Positions 1 through 7,965 of a stretch of 15,745 bases of DNA are shown here, in pieces. The stretch lies in assembly GCA_037447215.1 (NCBI GenBank), contig JBBIHB010000060.1:1-15745 (forward strand), given 5' to 3'. Under the pieces are notes generated by a model, which made no database searches, was not told the DNA's origin, and saw only the letters and a program-made list of their open reading frames with translations. The stretch is from UBA1413 sp037447215 (GTDB taxonomy: Bacteria > Bacteroidota > Bacteroidia > Bacteroidales > Prolixibacteraceae). Numbering within the stretch: the first letter of the stretch is position 1; every line of letters begins with the position of its first letter. Made by a program: the position numbers and the translations under genes.

Positions 1-102
1 TAAAAGTACAGATATTAATCTATACCTTCGTCCGATGATTTAAGGGGCTAATACATCAGATTTTAAAAGTAGAATAATTTCATCGAATATAAAATTTTGA
101 TT

Positions 103-1350
103 ATGAAACAGGAATTAACAAAGTTGACAATCGTTTTTATAGCATTAATAATGTGGCCGGAGAACTCAGAAGCCCAAAAAGTAAAAACCGGTATAGAAGT
201 TCTTTCCGAGCGGAATTTTGATATTCTGAGAGGCAAAAAAGCAGGATTAATAACAAATCCGACAGGAATTAACAGCGATTTCAAATCCACCATCGAAATC
301 CTGAACCAGGCTCCCGGAGTGGAACTGGTTGCCTTGTTTGGTCCTGAACACGGTGTTCGGGGCGATTACGCAGCCGGTGATTATGTCGAGAATTTTACTG
401 ACCCTGACACTGGTATTCCTGTTTATAGTATCTATGGAAAAACCCGGAAGCCTACTCCTGAAATGCTCAGGAACATTGATGTTCTCGTTTATGATATCCA
501 GGATATCGGTTCAAGGTCCTACACCTATATCAGTACATTAGGGCTTGCGATGGAAGCAGCGGCCGAAAACGATATTGAGCTTGTGGTACTTGACAGGCCT
601 AACCCACTTGGCGGGTTAAAAATGGAAGGATTACTAACTGAACCGGAATTTATTTCTTTTGTCAGTCAATATCCAATTCCATACATTCATGGGCTGACTG
701 TCGGGGAATTGGCCCTATACCTGAACGGCGAAGGATTACTTGCCAATGGTGTAAAATGTAACCTTACGGTTGTACCGATGAAAAGATGGAAAAGAAAAAT
801 GACATTCGAAAAAACAGGATTACCTTGGGTTCCCACATCACCTCATATACCCCACGACTATTCTTCACAGTTTTATCCGGTTTCAGGGATATTGGGCGAA
901 CTATATGTAATGAATATCGGAGTTGGTTATACCCTACCCTTTCAATTGATGGCTGCCGAATGGATAGATGCCGGAAAGCTCATAAAAAACCTTGAAAACC
1001 TGAATCTTCCAGGGATACATTTCAGGCCGGTTCACTTTACCCCTTACTACAGCGTATCAAGAGGTATAATGGTCCATGGTGTACAGTTCCATATCACCGA
1101 TTTTCAGAAAGCCAATCTTTCGATGGTTCAGTTCTATGTGTTACAGGAATGCCATAAACTTTGGCCTGATAAGAATGTATTTGAAATGTGCGAGCCGGCA
1201 CGGCTCAACATGTTCGATAAGGTTTGCGGATCGGATAAAATCAGAAAAACATTCACAAAAAGATTTATGGTTGATGATATTTATCCCATTTGGATGCAGG
1301 ACATTGACGACTTTTCAAAATTGAGAAATAAATATCTGTTGTACAAGTAA
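103..1350 (+). CDS. namZ: DUF1343 / NamZ-family exo-beta-N-acetylmuramidase, secreted
   Basis: This is a 415-residue protein of the DUF1343 family. Characterised members (NamZ, glycoside hydrolase family GH171) remove N-acetylmuramic acid from the non-reducing end of peptidoglycan fragments. Seen in the sequence: an N-terminal hydrophobic segment ending near AQ (residue 25) that fits an export signal; the family motif FGPEHG at residues 79-84; DIQDIGSRSYTY at about 131-142; and DRPNPLGG at about 174-181. These mark the Rossmann-like N-terminal domain, and the C-terminal domain follows. The length is normal for the family, so the gene looks intact. I chose the ATG at 103; an in-frame TTG lies two codons earlier but gives no better signal peptide. 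It is separated by 163 bp from the electron-transfer operon and has no obvious functional link to it, so it is probably a separate unit for wall turnover or muropeptide scavenging. The family call is firm. The exact substrate is inferred. Confidence 0.9.
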   Translation: MKQELTKLTIVFIALIMWPENSEAQKVKTGIEVLSERNFDILRGKKAGLITNPTGINSDFKSTIEILNQAPGVELVALFGPEHGVRGDYAAGDYVENFTDPDTGIPVYSIYGKTRKPTPEMLRNIDVLVYDIQDIGSRSYTYISTLGLAMEAAAENDIELVVLDRPNPLGGLKMEGLLTEPEFISFVSQYPIPYIHGLTVGELALYLNGEGLLANGVKCNLTVVPMKRWKRKMTFEKTGLPWVPTSPHIPHDYSSQFYPVSGILGELYVMNIGVGYTLPFQLMAAEWIDAGKLIKNLENLNLPGIHFRPVHFTPYYSVSRGIMVHGVQFHITDFQKANLSMVQFYVLQECHKLWPDKNVFEMCEPARLNMFDKVCGSDKIRKTFTKRFMVDDIYPIWMQDIDDFSKLRNKYLLYK

Positions 1351-1513
1351 ATAGCTGCCATTAGTTTGCAAAACATAATTGTTAACGACTTCCTAATGGT
1401 TTGTTAAATTATACTTTATTATTTAAATTGCTCCTAAATTTTGTGCAATAACTTGGTAATTAAAACCCTGCACACTATTTTTATACGCTCATGAAATTAA
1501 TAATCAATTGTAT
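1351..1513 (+). other. AT-rich intergenic region upstream of the long operon
   Basis: This is the largest gap after the first gene and the only one in the window that could comfortably hold a promoter and leader for the operon that follows. It is markedly more AT-rich than the flanking genes. I see no convincing rho-independent terminator for the upstream gene, no tRNA-like structure and no small reading frame with support. Confidence 0.6.
1400..1430 (+). promoter_or_regulatory. Candidate Bacteroidota-type promoter for the operon
   Basis: The Bacteroidota housekeeping sigma factor typically uses a TTTG element about 19-21 bp upstream of TAnnTTTG. Here TTTG at 1400-1403 is followed, after 20 bp, by TAAATTG at 1424-1430, which is an imperfect match to the second element. 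A second near match, TAAATTTTG at 1435-1443, lacks a TTTG at the right distance. Placement some 80 bp before the start at 1514 is reasonable. AT-rich DNA gives such matches by chance, so this is only a candidate. Confidence 0.25.
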
Positions 1514-2725
1514 ATGAAAGCAAAAACAATTTTAACAGGATTACTCTGCATTGTTACAATTTTAGCATTTTCGCAGGAACCAACCAGGTGGCGTGGACCA
1601 CTTGCAAACGGGGTCTATACCGAAACCGGTTTATTGAAAAGCTGGCCTGCCAGTGGCCCTCAGATTCTATGGACATTCGATAACCTAGGCGAAGGTTTTT
1701 CATCGCCCGTATTTTCCAACAATATGATTTACCTGACAGGAATGGAAGGGACAACAGGTTTTGTTTATGCCCTGTCGCAAAATGGTAAATTAATCTGGAA
1801 AAAACCTTATGGCGCTGAATTTTCGGAAAGCTATCCCGGTTCGAGAAGTTCGGTAACAGTTGTGGGCGACCTGCTTTATGCCTATTCTGCATTTGGGTTG
1901 GTCACATGCATGAGCGCCAACAGCGGCGATATAAAATGGACTAAGGATGTTTTTAAGGAATTCGGTGGGCAGCAAATCCAATGGGGTGTTACAGAAACTC
2001 TCACGGTTGATGGCGACAAGCTATTTGTAACCCCGGGTGGTAAAAAACACAATGTGGTTGCCCTCAACCGTTTGAACGGTAACCTCATTTGGTCATCGGA
2101 AGGTAAAGGAGAGAAATCGGCCTACTGCTCTCCGCTCATTGTTAAACTTCCCGCAAGGACACTGCTCATAACACACACCGAATCGCATGTTATGGGATTT
2201 GATGTGGCCGATGGTAAAATGTTGTGGGCGCAGAACCAGCCAAACCGTTGGAGTGTTCATTCCAATACACCCATCTATCACGATGGCTCCATATTCTATT
2301 TCAGTGGTTATGGACAAGGGGGAGGATTATTGAAACTATCACCTGATGGTAGTTCTGCAAAACTGGAATGGTTTCAGAAAAAAATGGACAACCGGATCGG
2401 AGGAGCGGTGCTGGTTGATGGATACATCTACGGATCGGGCGACAACAACCGTTTCTGGATGTGCCTCGATTGGAAGACCGGCGAGGTTAAATACGAAGCA
2501 AAAGGCCTTGCCAATGGCGCTGTTATTTATGCCGACGGAATGCTGTATGGTTACACCGACCGTGGCGAATTATTCCTTGCCGAAGCAAAACCCTCAGAAT
2601 TCAACGTTGTTTCACAAACCGAAGTTGAATTGGGTACGGCTCAACATTGGGCACACCCTGTCATCGATAATGGTCGTTTGTTTGTTCGGCACGGAAATAC
2701 ACTTATTGCCTACAAAATTAAATAA
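1514..2725 (+). CDS. Secreted PQQ-like beta-propeller protein, copy 1
   Basis: This 403-residue protein has a Sec signal peptide at residues 1-20 (cleavage probably before QEPT) and then starts immediately with the WRGP motif at 26-29. That motif opens the mature domain of a common family of exported PQQ-like repeat proteins. The remainder is a beta-propeller built from short repeats of the type NG-K-LIW, SGDIKW, NGNLIW and TGEVKY, the 'TG..lW' blade signature of the PQQ/quinoprotein fold. Near the C-terminus it has HWAHP at 378-382 and RHG at about 392-394, shared with the next two genes. It lacks the adjacent-cysteine disulfide typical of true PQQ alcohol dehydrogenases and is much shorter than them, so the fold is clear but PQQ binding and enzyme activity are not. 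It is the first gene of the operon. I chose the ATG at 1514 over an in-frame TTG two codons upstream. It is the most divergent of the three tandem copies. Confidence 0.9.
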   Translation: MKAKTILTGLLCIVTILAFSQEPTRWRGPLANGVYTETGLLKSWPASGPQILWTFDNLGEGFSSPVFSNNMIYLTGMEGTTGFVYALSQNGKLIWKKPYGAEFSESYPGSRSSVTVVGDLLYAYSAFGLVTCMSANSGDIKWTKDVFKEFGGQQIQWGVTETLTVDGDKLFVTPGGKKHNVVALNRLNGNLIWSSEGKGEKSAYCSPLIVKLPARTLLITHTESHVMGFDVADGKMLWAQNQPNRWSVHSNTPIYHDGSIFYFSGYGQGGGLLKLSPDGSSAKLEWFQKKMDNRIGGAVLVDGYIYGSGDNNRFWMCLDWKTGEVKYEAKGLANGAVIYADGMLYGYTDRGELFLAEAKPSEFNVVSQTEVELGTAQHWAHPVIDNGRLFVRHGNTLIAYKIK

Positions 2726-2744
2726 GCCGTTTCGGCATTATTTT
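2726..2744 (+). terminator. Short GC hairpin after propeller 1, possible attenuator
   Basis: Directly after the stop codon, GCCG-TTT-CGGC (2726-2736) can form a 4-bp GC stem with a 3-nt loop, followed by ATTATTTT. It is short for an intrinsic terminator and its tail is interrupted by A residues, so it may only cause partial termination or protect the 3' end of the first cistron. It may also have no role. Confidence 0.25.
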
Positions 2745-2758
2745 ATCAGTGTTGATAT

Positions 2759-4003
2759 ATGAAAATTATTTTCATTACTATACTGTTTTCAGCGTTAACC
2801 TTTTTTCAAATCCATGCACAGGTGGTACAGTGGCGTGGCGAAATGCGCGATGGCCATTTCAGGAACGAAAAAAACCTGCTCAAAAAATGGCCAGCCGAGG
2901 GGCCGGAACTTCTTCTGAAAGTTGAAGGAATAGGCACCGGTTATTCATCTCCTCTGTTTGCAAACGGTACAATTTATATCACCGGGATGAAAGACACCCT
3001 CGATTACCTTACTGCATTGGATATGAGCGGAAACATAAAATGGCAGGTTCCTTACGGGCGTTCATGGGCGCAATCGTTCCCCGACACCCGCAGTTCACCC
3101 ACCATTGATGGTAACATGGCATATGTGCTTTCGGGTACTGGCCAGCTTACCTGCATCGATGTTACATCGGGCGCTGAAGTTTGGAGTGTTAATGTTGATT
3201 CCGATTATAAAGGCGAATGGCATGTATGGGGCGTTGCGGAAAGCCCTTTGATTGTTGAAAATTTGGTTGTTTGTTCGCCGGGGGGGAATAAAACATCGAT
3301 TGTGGCTTTCGATAAAAAAACAGGAAAGGAAATTTGGCGTTCTCCCTCAGTCGGAGGTCCCCGATCCTATGTATCACCTACTGTTTATAACTACAACGGG
3401 AACCGTTGCATACTTGCTGCAACCGGTACCCACCTGATTGCCATTCAGCCAGAAAATGGTGAAGTAATCTGGAGTTATAATTATTTTGCAGCGAAAGAAT
3501 GGAACCAGACGGGTTTGATATGGGCCAATACACCAATATGGCACCAGGATCAGTTTTATATTTCCAAAGGTTACGATTATCCATCAAAGATGCTGGAATT
3601 AAAAGCTGATGGCAAATCGGTTTCCGAAAAATTTACCAACCTAATACTCGATAATCATCATCATGGTTTAGTTCTGGTCGATGGCTATGTATATGCTTCG
3701 AACTGGATTAACAACGGAAAAGGGAACTGGGTTTGTATGGATTGGAATACCGGTGAAATAAAATGGGAAACCGAATGGGAAAATAAAGGTTCTGTTGTAT
3801 ATGCTGACGGGTTGCTGTACATTTATGAAGAGCGAAAGGGTAACGTAGCATTGGTAAATCCAAATCCCGAAAAGTTCGATCTGATCAGTTCATTCACGAT
3901 AACCGATGGCACCGGACCACACTGGGCACATCTGTTTATTGGTGATGGAAAACTTTTTATCCGTCACGGGGATATATTAATGGTTTTTAACATAAGAAAA
4001 TAA
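2759..4003 (+). CDS. Secreted PQQ-like beta-propeller protein, copy 2
   Basis: This 414-residue protein has a Sec signal peptide (residues 1-20, ending IHAQ) and a WRGE motif at 25-28 that corresponds to WRGP in its neighbours. Repeats of the type TGKEIW, NGEVIW and TGEIKW show the PQQ-like propeller fold. A run of three histidines at 300-302 (DNHHHG) matches VHHG in the next gene. The C-terminal HWAH (388-391) and RHG motifs are shared with both neighbours. It is clearly closer to copy 3 than to copy 1; for example, a segment near residue 340 carries WETEW and GSVVYADG in both. The start is 33 bp after the previous stop and the next gene follows after 4 bp. The protein should be periplasmic or exported. 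No catalytic cofactor site can be read from the sequence. A structural or binding role is as likely as an enzymatic one. Confidence 0.9.
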   Translation: MKIIFITILFSALTFFQIHAQVVQWRGEMRDGHFRNEKNLLKKWPAEGPELLLKVEGIGTGYSSPLFANGTIYITGMKDTLDYLTALDMSGNIKWQVPYGRSWAQSFPDTRSSPTIDGNMAYVLSGTGQLTCIDVTSGAEVWSVNVDSDYKGEWHVWGVAESPLIVENLVVCSPGGNKTSIVAFDKKTGKEIWRSPSVGGPRSYVSPTVYNYNGNRCILAATGTHLIAIQPENGEVIWSYNYFAAKEWNQTGLIWANTPIWHQDQFYISKGYDYPSKMLELKADGKSVSEKFTNLILDNHHHGLVLVDGYVYASNWINNGKGNWVCMDWNTGEIKWETEWENKGSVVYADGLLYIYEERKGNVALVNPNPEKFDLISSFTITDGTGPHWAHLFIGDGKLFIRHGDILMVFNIRK

Positions 4004-4007
4004 AAAT

Positions 4008-5267
4008 ATGAATGATTTCAGGAATTTTTTAATGGTACTTGTTTTCCTTTTGAACACTTCAATTGTAATTGCACAGGTTACCGCTCAATGGCGTGGCCCC
4101 GGACGCGATGGCAAATACTCGTGTAGTGAACTTCTTGAAGTTTTGCCTGAAAACGGGCCCGAACTGCTATTCACCCTTAAAGGCGTGGGCAAAGGTTATT
4201 CACAACCCGTTGTGTATAACAATAAAATTTATGTTACCGGGATGAATAACGATACCACTGATTTTATTTCAGCATTCGATATGGATGGGAACCTGCTTTG
4301 GGAACAAGGTTACGGACCAGCATGGAACCGTAGTTACCCTGAAACACGTTCCACCCCTGCCATTGAAAACGGGCGGGTTTACCTGATCGGAGGTCAGGGA
4401 ATGGTTTCGTGCCTCGATGCGGAATCCGGAAAAATTATCTGGCAGAAAGATGCACATTCGCGATACAGTGGCGAATTTCACCGATGGGGGGTCTCCGAAT
4501 CGGTGCTGATAGTTGACGATGCCATATTTTATACCACAGGAGGCAATGAAACCTCAGTTATCGCAATTAACAAACTCGATGGATCACTTAAATGGAAGTC
4601 GGAAAGCCTCGGGGGAGAAAGGGCTTATGCTTCACCCCTGATGATCGAGCGTGGAGGATTGAAAATTATCGTGGCGCAGACAGCCAACCATTTATTGGGT
4701 TTAGATGCCGGAACTGGTGCAATTTTATGGGATTACGATATGACCCCTCTGCACCAGGGGCGCCAGGGAAGTGGAGCCCACAACAATACACCGCTATACA
4801 GCGACGGTGAAATATTTGTCACGAATGGCTACAACCGTCAGGCAGTAATGTTCTCTCTTTCTGACGACGGTCGTTCCATATCAGTGAAATGGAAAAATGA
4901 TGTGCTCGATGTACATCATGGCGGGGTTGTTGAAGTGGATGGCAATATTTACGGAGCTAACTGGATCGACAATTCAAAAGGCAACTGGGCATCGATCAGG
5001 TGGGTTGATGGGAAAACCAACTGGGAAACCGAATGGCATACCAAAGGCTCAGTGGTGTATGCCGATGGGATGTTGTATTTATATGAAGAACGAAGCGGAA
5101 ATGTAGCCCTGGTAAAACCTGACAGTACCAAATTGAATATTGTAAGTACCTTTCAGATGCGCGACGGGGATGGTCCACACTGGGCACATCCATCCATTTA
5201 CAATGGATTGCTTTTTATCAGGCATGGCGATGTGGTGAACGTTTACGATATCCGGGCCGCTAAATAA
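4008..5267 (+). CDS. Secreted PQQ-like beta-propeller protein, copy 3
   Basis: This 419-residue protein has a signal peptide (residues 1-23, ending VIAQ), the WRGP motif at 28-31, and propeller repeats such as DGNLLW, SGKIIW, DGSLKW and TGAILW. It shares the paired histidines (VHHGG, residues 303-304) and the C-terminal HWAHP (391-395) and RHG motifs with its neighbours. The close similarity and direct adjacency to copy 2 (4-bp gap) point to tandem duplication followed by divergence. It is expected in the periplasm or on the outside of the cell. The fold assignment is secure. The ligand and function are unknown, and a BamB-like scaffolding role cannot be excluded, although the WRGP-type start is not typical of BamB. 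Confidence 0.9.
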   Translation: MNDFRNFLMVLVFLLNTSIVIAQVTAQWRGPGRDGKYSCSELLEVLPENGPELLFTLKGVGKGYSQPVVYNNKIYVTGMNNDTTDFISAFDMDGNLLWEQGYGPAWNRSYPETRSTPAIENGRVYLIGGQGMVSCLDAESGKIIWQKDAHSRYSGEFHRWGVSESVLIVDDAIFYTTGGNETSVIAINKLDGSLKWKSESLGGERAYASPLMIERGGLKIIVAQTANHLLGLDAGTGAILWDYDMTPLHQGRQGSGAHNNTPLYSDGEIFVTNGYNRQAVMFSLSDDGRSISVKWKNDVLDVHHGGVVEVDGNIYGANWIDNSKGNWASIRWVDGKTNWETEWHTKGSVVYADGMLYLYEERSGNVALVKPDSTKLNIVSTFQMRDGDGPHWAHPSIYNGLLFIRHGDVVNVYDIRAAK

Positions 5268-5274
5268 TTGACTG

Positions 5275-5296
5275 AAACCTGTACATGACGAGGTTT
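5275..5296. repeat. Short inverted repeat between propeller genes 3 and 4
   Basis: AAACCT (5275-5280) and AGGTTT (5291-5296) form a 6-bp inverted repeat around a 10-nt loop, in the widest gap inside the operon (44 bp). It has no U-tract, so it is not a classical terminator. It could be an RNA stability element, an operator half-site or a chance match. Confidence 0.2.
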
Positions 5297-5311
5297 AATG
5301 AATAATTTTGT

Positions 5312-6760
5312 ATGAATATATTGAAACCCGAAATGAAACCCGATAGGTTTATTCAATATACAACCTGGTTACTCATACTTTTTGGCGTTATTTCACTGGC
5401 TTGGTGGCTGGGGAAAGACCCTACCAAAGAATTTACAGAGAGCATTCCGGGACTTGATAACCGTGGTTCGGGTTTTGGCTCTGATGAGAAAGTAGTTATC
5501 GGGGAGATTTTCGAGGTTTTTTCTACTGATTATGCTGGACTTTCAGAAACCTGGCCAAGGTTCAGGGGCGAAATGTTCGACAATATAGTACGTTCACCGG
5601 TACAATTGAAAGATAAATTCGGAGCCACCGGCCCCGATGTTTTATGGTCGGTCAAATTGGGTGAAGGCCACTCTGGCGCCGCAATATGGAAAGGCTTGGT
5701 ATATGTACTCGACTACGATGAGGACGACCGTGCCGATTTACTGAGGTGCTATTCCCTAACAACAGGTAAGGAATTATGGAGGAGAGGTTACCATGTTGCA
5801 ATTAAACGTAACCATGGAATGTCAAGAACAGTTCCCGCTGTAACAGAAGATTACATCCTGACCATTGGGCCAAGGTGCCATGTTATGTGCCTCTCGCGTC
5901 AGAATGGTGATTTCCTATGGGGTATCGATATCGAAAAAGAGTACGAATCGGAAGTCCCTCTCTGGTACACTGGTCAGTGCCCATTGATTGATGGGGATAT
6001 GGCAATCCTTGCCACCGGAGGAAAAGCGCTAATGGTTGGTGTGGATATGGCAACTGGTGAAAAACGCTTTGAAACGCCAAATCCCAACAATTGGAAAATG
6101 TCGCATTCCTCGATTATACCCTATACATACGGTGGGCGAAAAATGTATGTCTATAGCGCTGTTGGTGGCATGGTGGGAATTGCAGCCGATGGCGAGGATG
6201 CAGGATCGGTATTGTGGGAAGTTCCCCAATGGAACAAATCAGTGATTGCCCCGTCGCCTGTATGCATGCCCGACGGAAAAATATTCATTACAGCCGGTTA
6301 TGGAGCCGGCGCAATGATGATTCAACTCAGTGTTGAAAATGGTAAATATTTGGTTGACATACTTTCAGATTATGCACCACGCGAAGGGCTTGCCAGTGAA
6401 CAGCAAACCCCTATCCTCTGGAACGGCCACCTGTTTGGGATACTTCCCAAAGATGGGGGAACCCTGCGAAACCAATTGGTTTGCGTTCACCCGTCCGATC
6501 CACGGAAAATTATTTGGTCGAGTGGTTCCGATAAAAGATTTGGCCTTGGACCTTATATTTTTGCCGACAATAAAATGTACCTATGGAACGACGACGGAAC
6601 TTTGTTAATATTGCAACCTTCACTCACTGGTTATATTGAACTGGATCAGGCCAGAGTGATAGAGGACGGACACGACGCATGGGCGCCCATTGCCATTGCC
6701 GATGGGTTTATGATCGTCAGAGACTCGAAAACATTGGTTTGCATTAACATGAGAAAATAA
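5312..6760 (+). CDS. Membrane-anchored PQQ-like beta-propeller protein
   Basis: This 482-residue protein has one N-terminal transmembrane segment (about residues 17-34), a flexible region, and then a PQQ-like propeller that opens with FRGE at 84-87, the counterpart of WRGP. Repeats include TGKELW, NGDFLW and TGEKRF. The segment RNHGMSRTVPAV near residue 170 is distinctive. It lacks the HWAH and HHG motifs of the three secreted copies; the equivalent C-terminal segment reads DAWAPIAIADG. It is therefore a separate lineage of propeller rather than a fourth recent duplicate. The basic N-terminus suggests N-in topology with the propeller on the periplasmic side. It lies between the secreted propellers and the NHL-like, Tat and membrane Fe-S genes, with an 8-bp gap to the next gene, so it may be the propeller that docks on the membrane redox complex. 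PQQ binding is not shown. Confidence 0.88.
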   Translation: MNILKPEMKPDRFIQYTTWLLILFGVISLAWWLGKDPTKEFTESIPGLDNRGSGFGSDEKVVIGEIFEVFSTDYAGLSETWPRFRGEMFDNIVRSPVQLKDKFGATGPDVLWSVKLGEGHSGAAIWKGLVYVLDYDEDDRADLLRCYSLTTGKELWRRGYHVAIKRNHGMSRTVPAVTEDYILTIGPRCHVMCLSRQNGDFLWGIDIEKEYESEVPLWYTGQCPLIDGDMAILATGGKALMVGVDMATGEKRFETPNPNNWKMSHSSIIPYTYGGRKMYVYSAVGGMVGIAADGEDAGSVLWEVPQWNKSVIAPSPVCMPDGKIFITAGYGAGAMMIQLSVENGKYLVDILSDYAPREGLASEQQTPILWNGHLFGILPKDGGTLRNQLVCVHPSDPRKIIWSSGSDKRFGLGPYIFADNKMYLWNDDGTLLILQPSLTGYIELDQARVIEDGHDAWAPIAIADGFMIVRDSKTLVCINMRK

Positions 6761-6768
6761 CCTATAAG

Positions 6769-7728
6769 ATGAATAAAAAAGGAATTTATATTTTTCTGAT
6801 TGCTCTGGCCATTATTATAGTGGCGGTAATTGCCGGAGATTTTGCCCGCAATAAACCGGGGAAGCGACCATCGAACCCTTATAAATATGATATGTCGGCA
6901 ATGAAAGAGGTTGCACCGGAGCAAATCCTTTATCGCGAAACCCGAAACCTGAAACTTACTCTTAATGAACCAACCGGAATTGCCTTTTTCGATCACCGAC
7001 TCCTGGTTACAGGCGACCATAACCTCCAGATTATCGGTATGCAAGGTAATCTGCTGGTCGATGTTATTTTACCTTCGGCTCCGCTCTCGGTTGCAGCCAA
7101 TCAGGAATATATTTTTGCCGGAACCCGTAATTCTGTCCTGCAACTCGACTTTGCGGGCAATATCGTTTCCGAATGGAAAGATTTTTCGGAAAATTCGCTG
7201 ATATCTTCCATAGCAACTTATGAAAACAAGGTTTTTATTGCCGATGCCGGTCGCCGCAGGGTTTACCGATTCAATCTTCGAGGTGAAAAGGAAATCGAAT
7301 TTGAGGGAAAAGTTTCTGACGACGTTTTACATGGGTTTATTGTTCCCTCAGGATGCTTCGATCTGGCCATAAATGAGTTTGGCGATTTATGGGTGGTGAA
7401 CCCCGGAAAACATGCCCTCGAAAACTATACCTTCGATGGTTATCTCAGAGGATATTGGACAGCAACATTTTCGGATGTAAAAGGTTTTACCGGATGCTGT
7501 AATCCTGCCCACATAGCCTTTTTACCCGGTGGAAATATGATTACCAGTGAAAAAGGAATTCTCAGGCTTAAGGAATATAAGCCTTCTGGCGAATTTGTCG
7601 GGGTGGTGGCTGCACCTTTAAAGTTTATCGAAGAGGGAAAAGTTCCCGATATAGCAACCGACCACGATGGTCGCGTATATGCATGCGACCCCGACAAGAG
7701 GAGCATCAGGATATTTGAAAAAATCTGA
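6769..7728 (+). CDS. Membrane-anchored NHL-like beta-propeller protein
   Basis: This 319-residue protein has an N-terminal transmembrane anchor (about residues 6-22) followed by a domain with the rhythm of NHL or SMP-30-like propellers. Examples are EPTGIAF near 67-73, KVFIADAGRRRVYRFNLRGE near 154-173, GDLWVVNPGKHALENYT near 205-221 and DGRVYACDPDKRSIRIF near the C-terminus. A GCCNPAH motif (cysteines 243 and 244) and a lone cysteine at 196 (PSGCFDLA) are unusual for a structural propeller. They could form a vicinal disulfide or bind a cofactor or metal. The propeller should face the periplasm. Its gaps to the neighbouring genes are 8 bp and 4 bp. Identification as an NHL-type propeller rests on pattern and is moderately secure. 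I do not know its function; a role in assembling or docking the periplasmic Fe-S proteins encoded next is an inference. Confidence 0.82.
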   Translation: MNKKGIYIFLIALAIIIVAVIAGDFARNKPGKRPSNPYKYDMSAMKEVAPEQILYRETRNLKLTLNEPTGIAFFDHRLLVTGDHNLQIIGMQGNLLVDVILPSAPLSVAANQEYIFAGTRNSVLQLDFAGNIVSEWKDFSENSLISSIATYENKVFIADAGRRRVYRFNLRGEKEIEFEGKVSDDVLHGFIVPSGCFDLAINEFGDLWVVNPGKHALENYTFDGYLRGYWTATFSDVKGFTGCCNPAHIAFLPGGNMITSEKGILRLKEYKPSGEFVGVVAAPLKFIEEGKVPDIATDHDGRVYACDPDKRSIRIFEKI

Positions 7729-7732
7729 GACT

Positions 7733-7954
7733 ATGGAACGACGTGAATTTTTAATAAACAGCGGCAGAATATTACTACTTGGAGGCATGGTTGCCGGTTC
7801 AGCTTATTTGGTAGCCACCGGGAAGGTCGAAAAACAAGGAATTTGTAATTTATCATCAACCTGCGGCAGTTGTTCAAAGCTGAAATCATGTAGCAATGAC
7901 CAGGCTGCCGTTTTCAGGAAGGGCGATAACAAAAAATTTGGATCAACGCATTAA
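7733..7954 (+). CDS. Small Tat-signal protein with four cysteines
   Basis: This is a 73-residue protein. The start ATG at 7733 lies 4 bp after the previous stop and directly precedes a twin-arginine signal (MERREFLINSG, then a hydrophobic stretch at about 13-28). After the signal only about 40 residues remain. They contain cysteines 38, 44, 47 and 53 in the arrangement C-x5-C-x2-C-x5-C and are rich in Ser, Lys and Asn. Tat export implies that the protein folds, and perhaps gains a cofactor, before crossing the membrane. Four cysteines could hold one Fe-S cluster or a metal, or the signal may stay as a membrane anchor. A second Tat Fe-S gene follows after 11 bp, so the two may travel or work together. 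I do not recognise the family. It is short, but position, spacing and signal support it as a real gene. Confidence 0.75.
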   Translation: MERREFLINSGRILLLGGMVAGSAYLVATGKVEKQGICNLSSTCGSCSKLKSCSNDQAAVFRKGDNKKFGSTH

Positions 7955-7965
7955 ATCACCTCTAT

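Noticed and set aside
23..30. TACCTTCG as a promoter element for the first gene
   Set aside because: It is a plausible near match to TAnnTTTG, but the partner element would fall at or before the window edge and cannot be checked.
1351..1513. Rho-independent terminator after the first gene
   Set aside because: No GC-rich stem followed by a T-run could be found in the gap.
5303..5310. TAATTTTG, a perfect match to the Bacteroidota TAnnTTTG promoter element
   Set aside because: It ends one base before the start codon at 5312 and has no TTTG at the expected upstream distance, so it would give almost no leader. AT-rich spacer sequence explains it.
7667..7732. Longer start for the small Tat protein
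   Set aside because: The extra 22 residues overlap the preceding gene and would push the twin-arginine motif away from the N-terminus.
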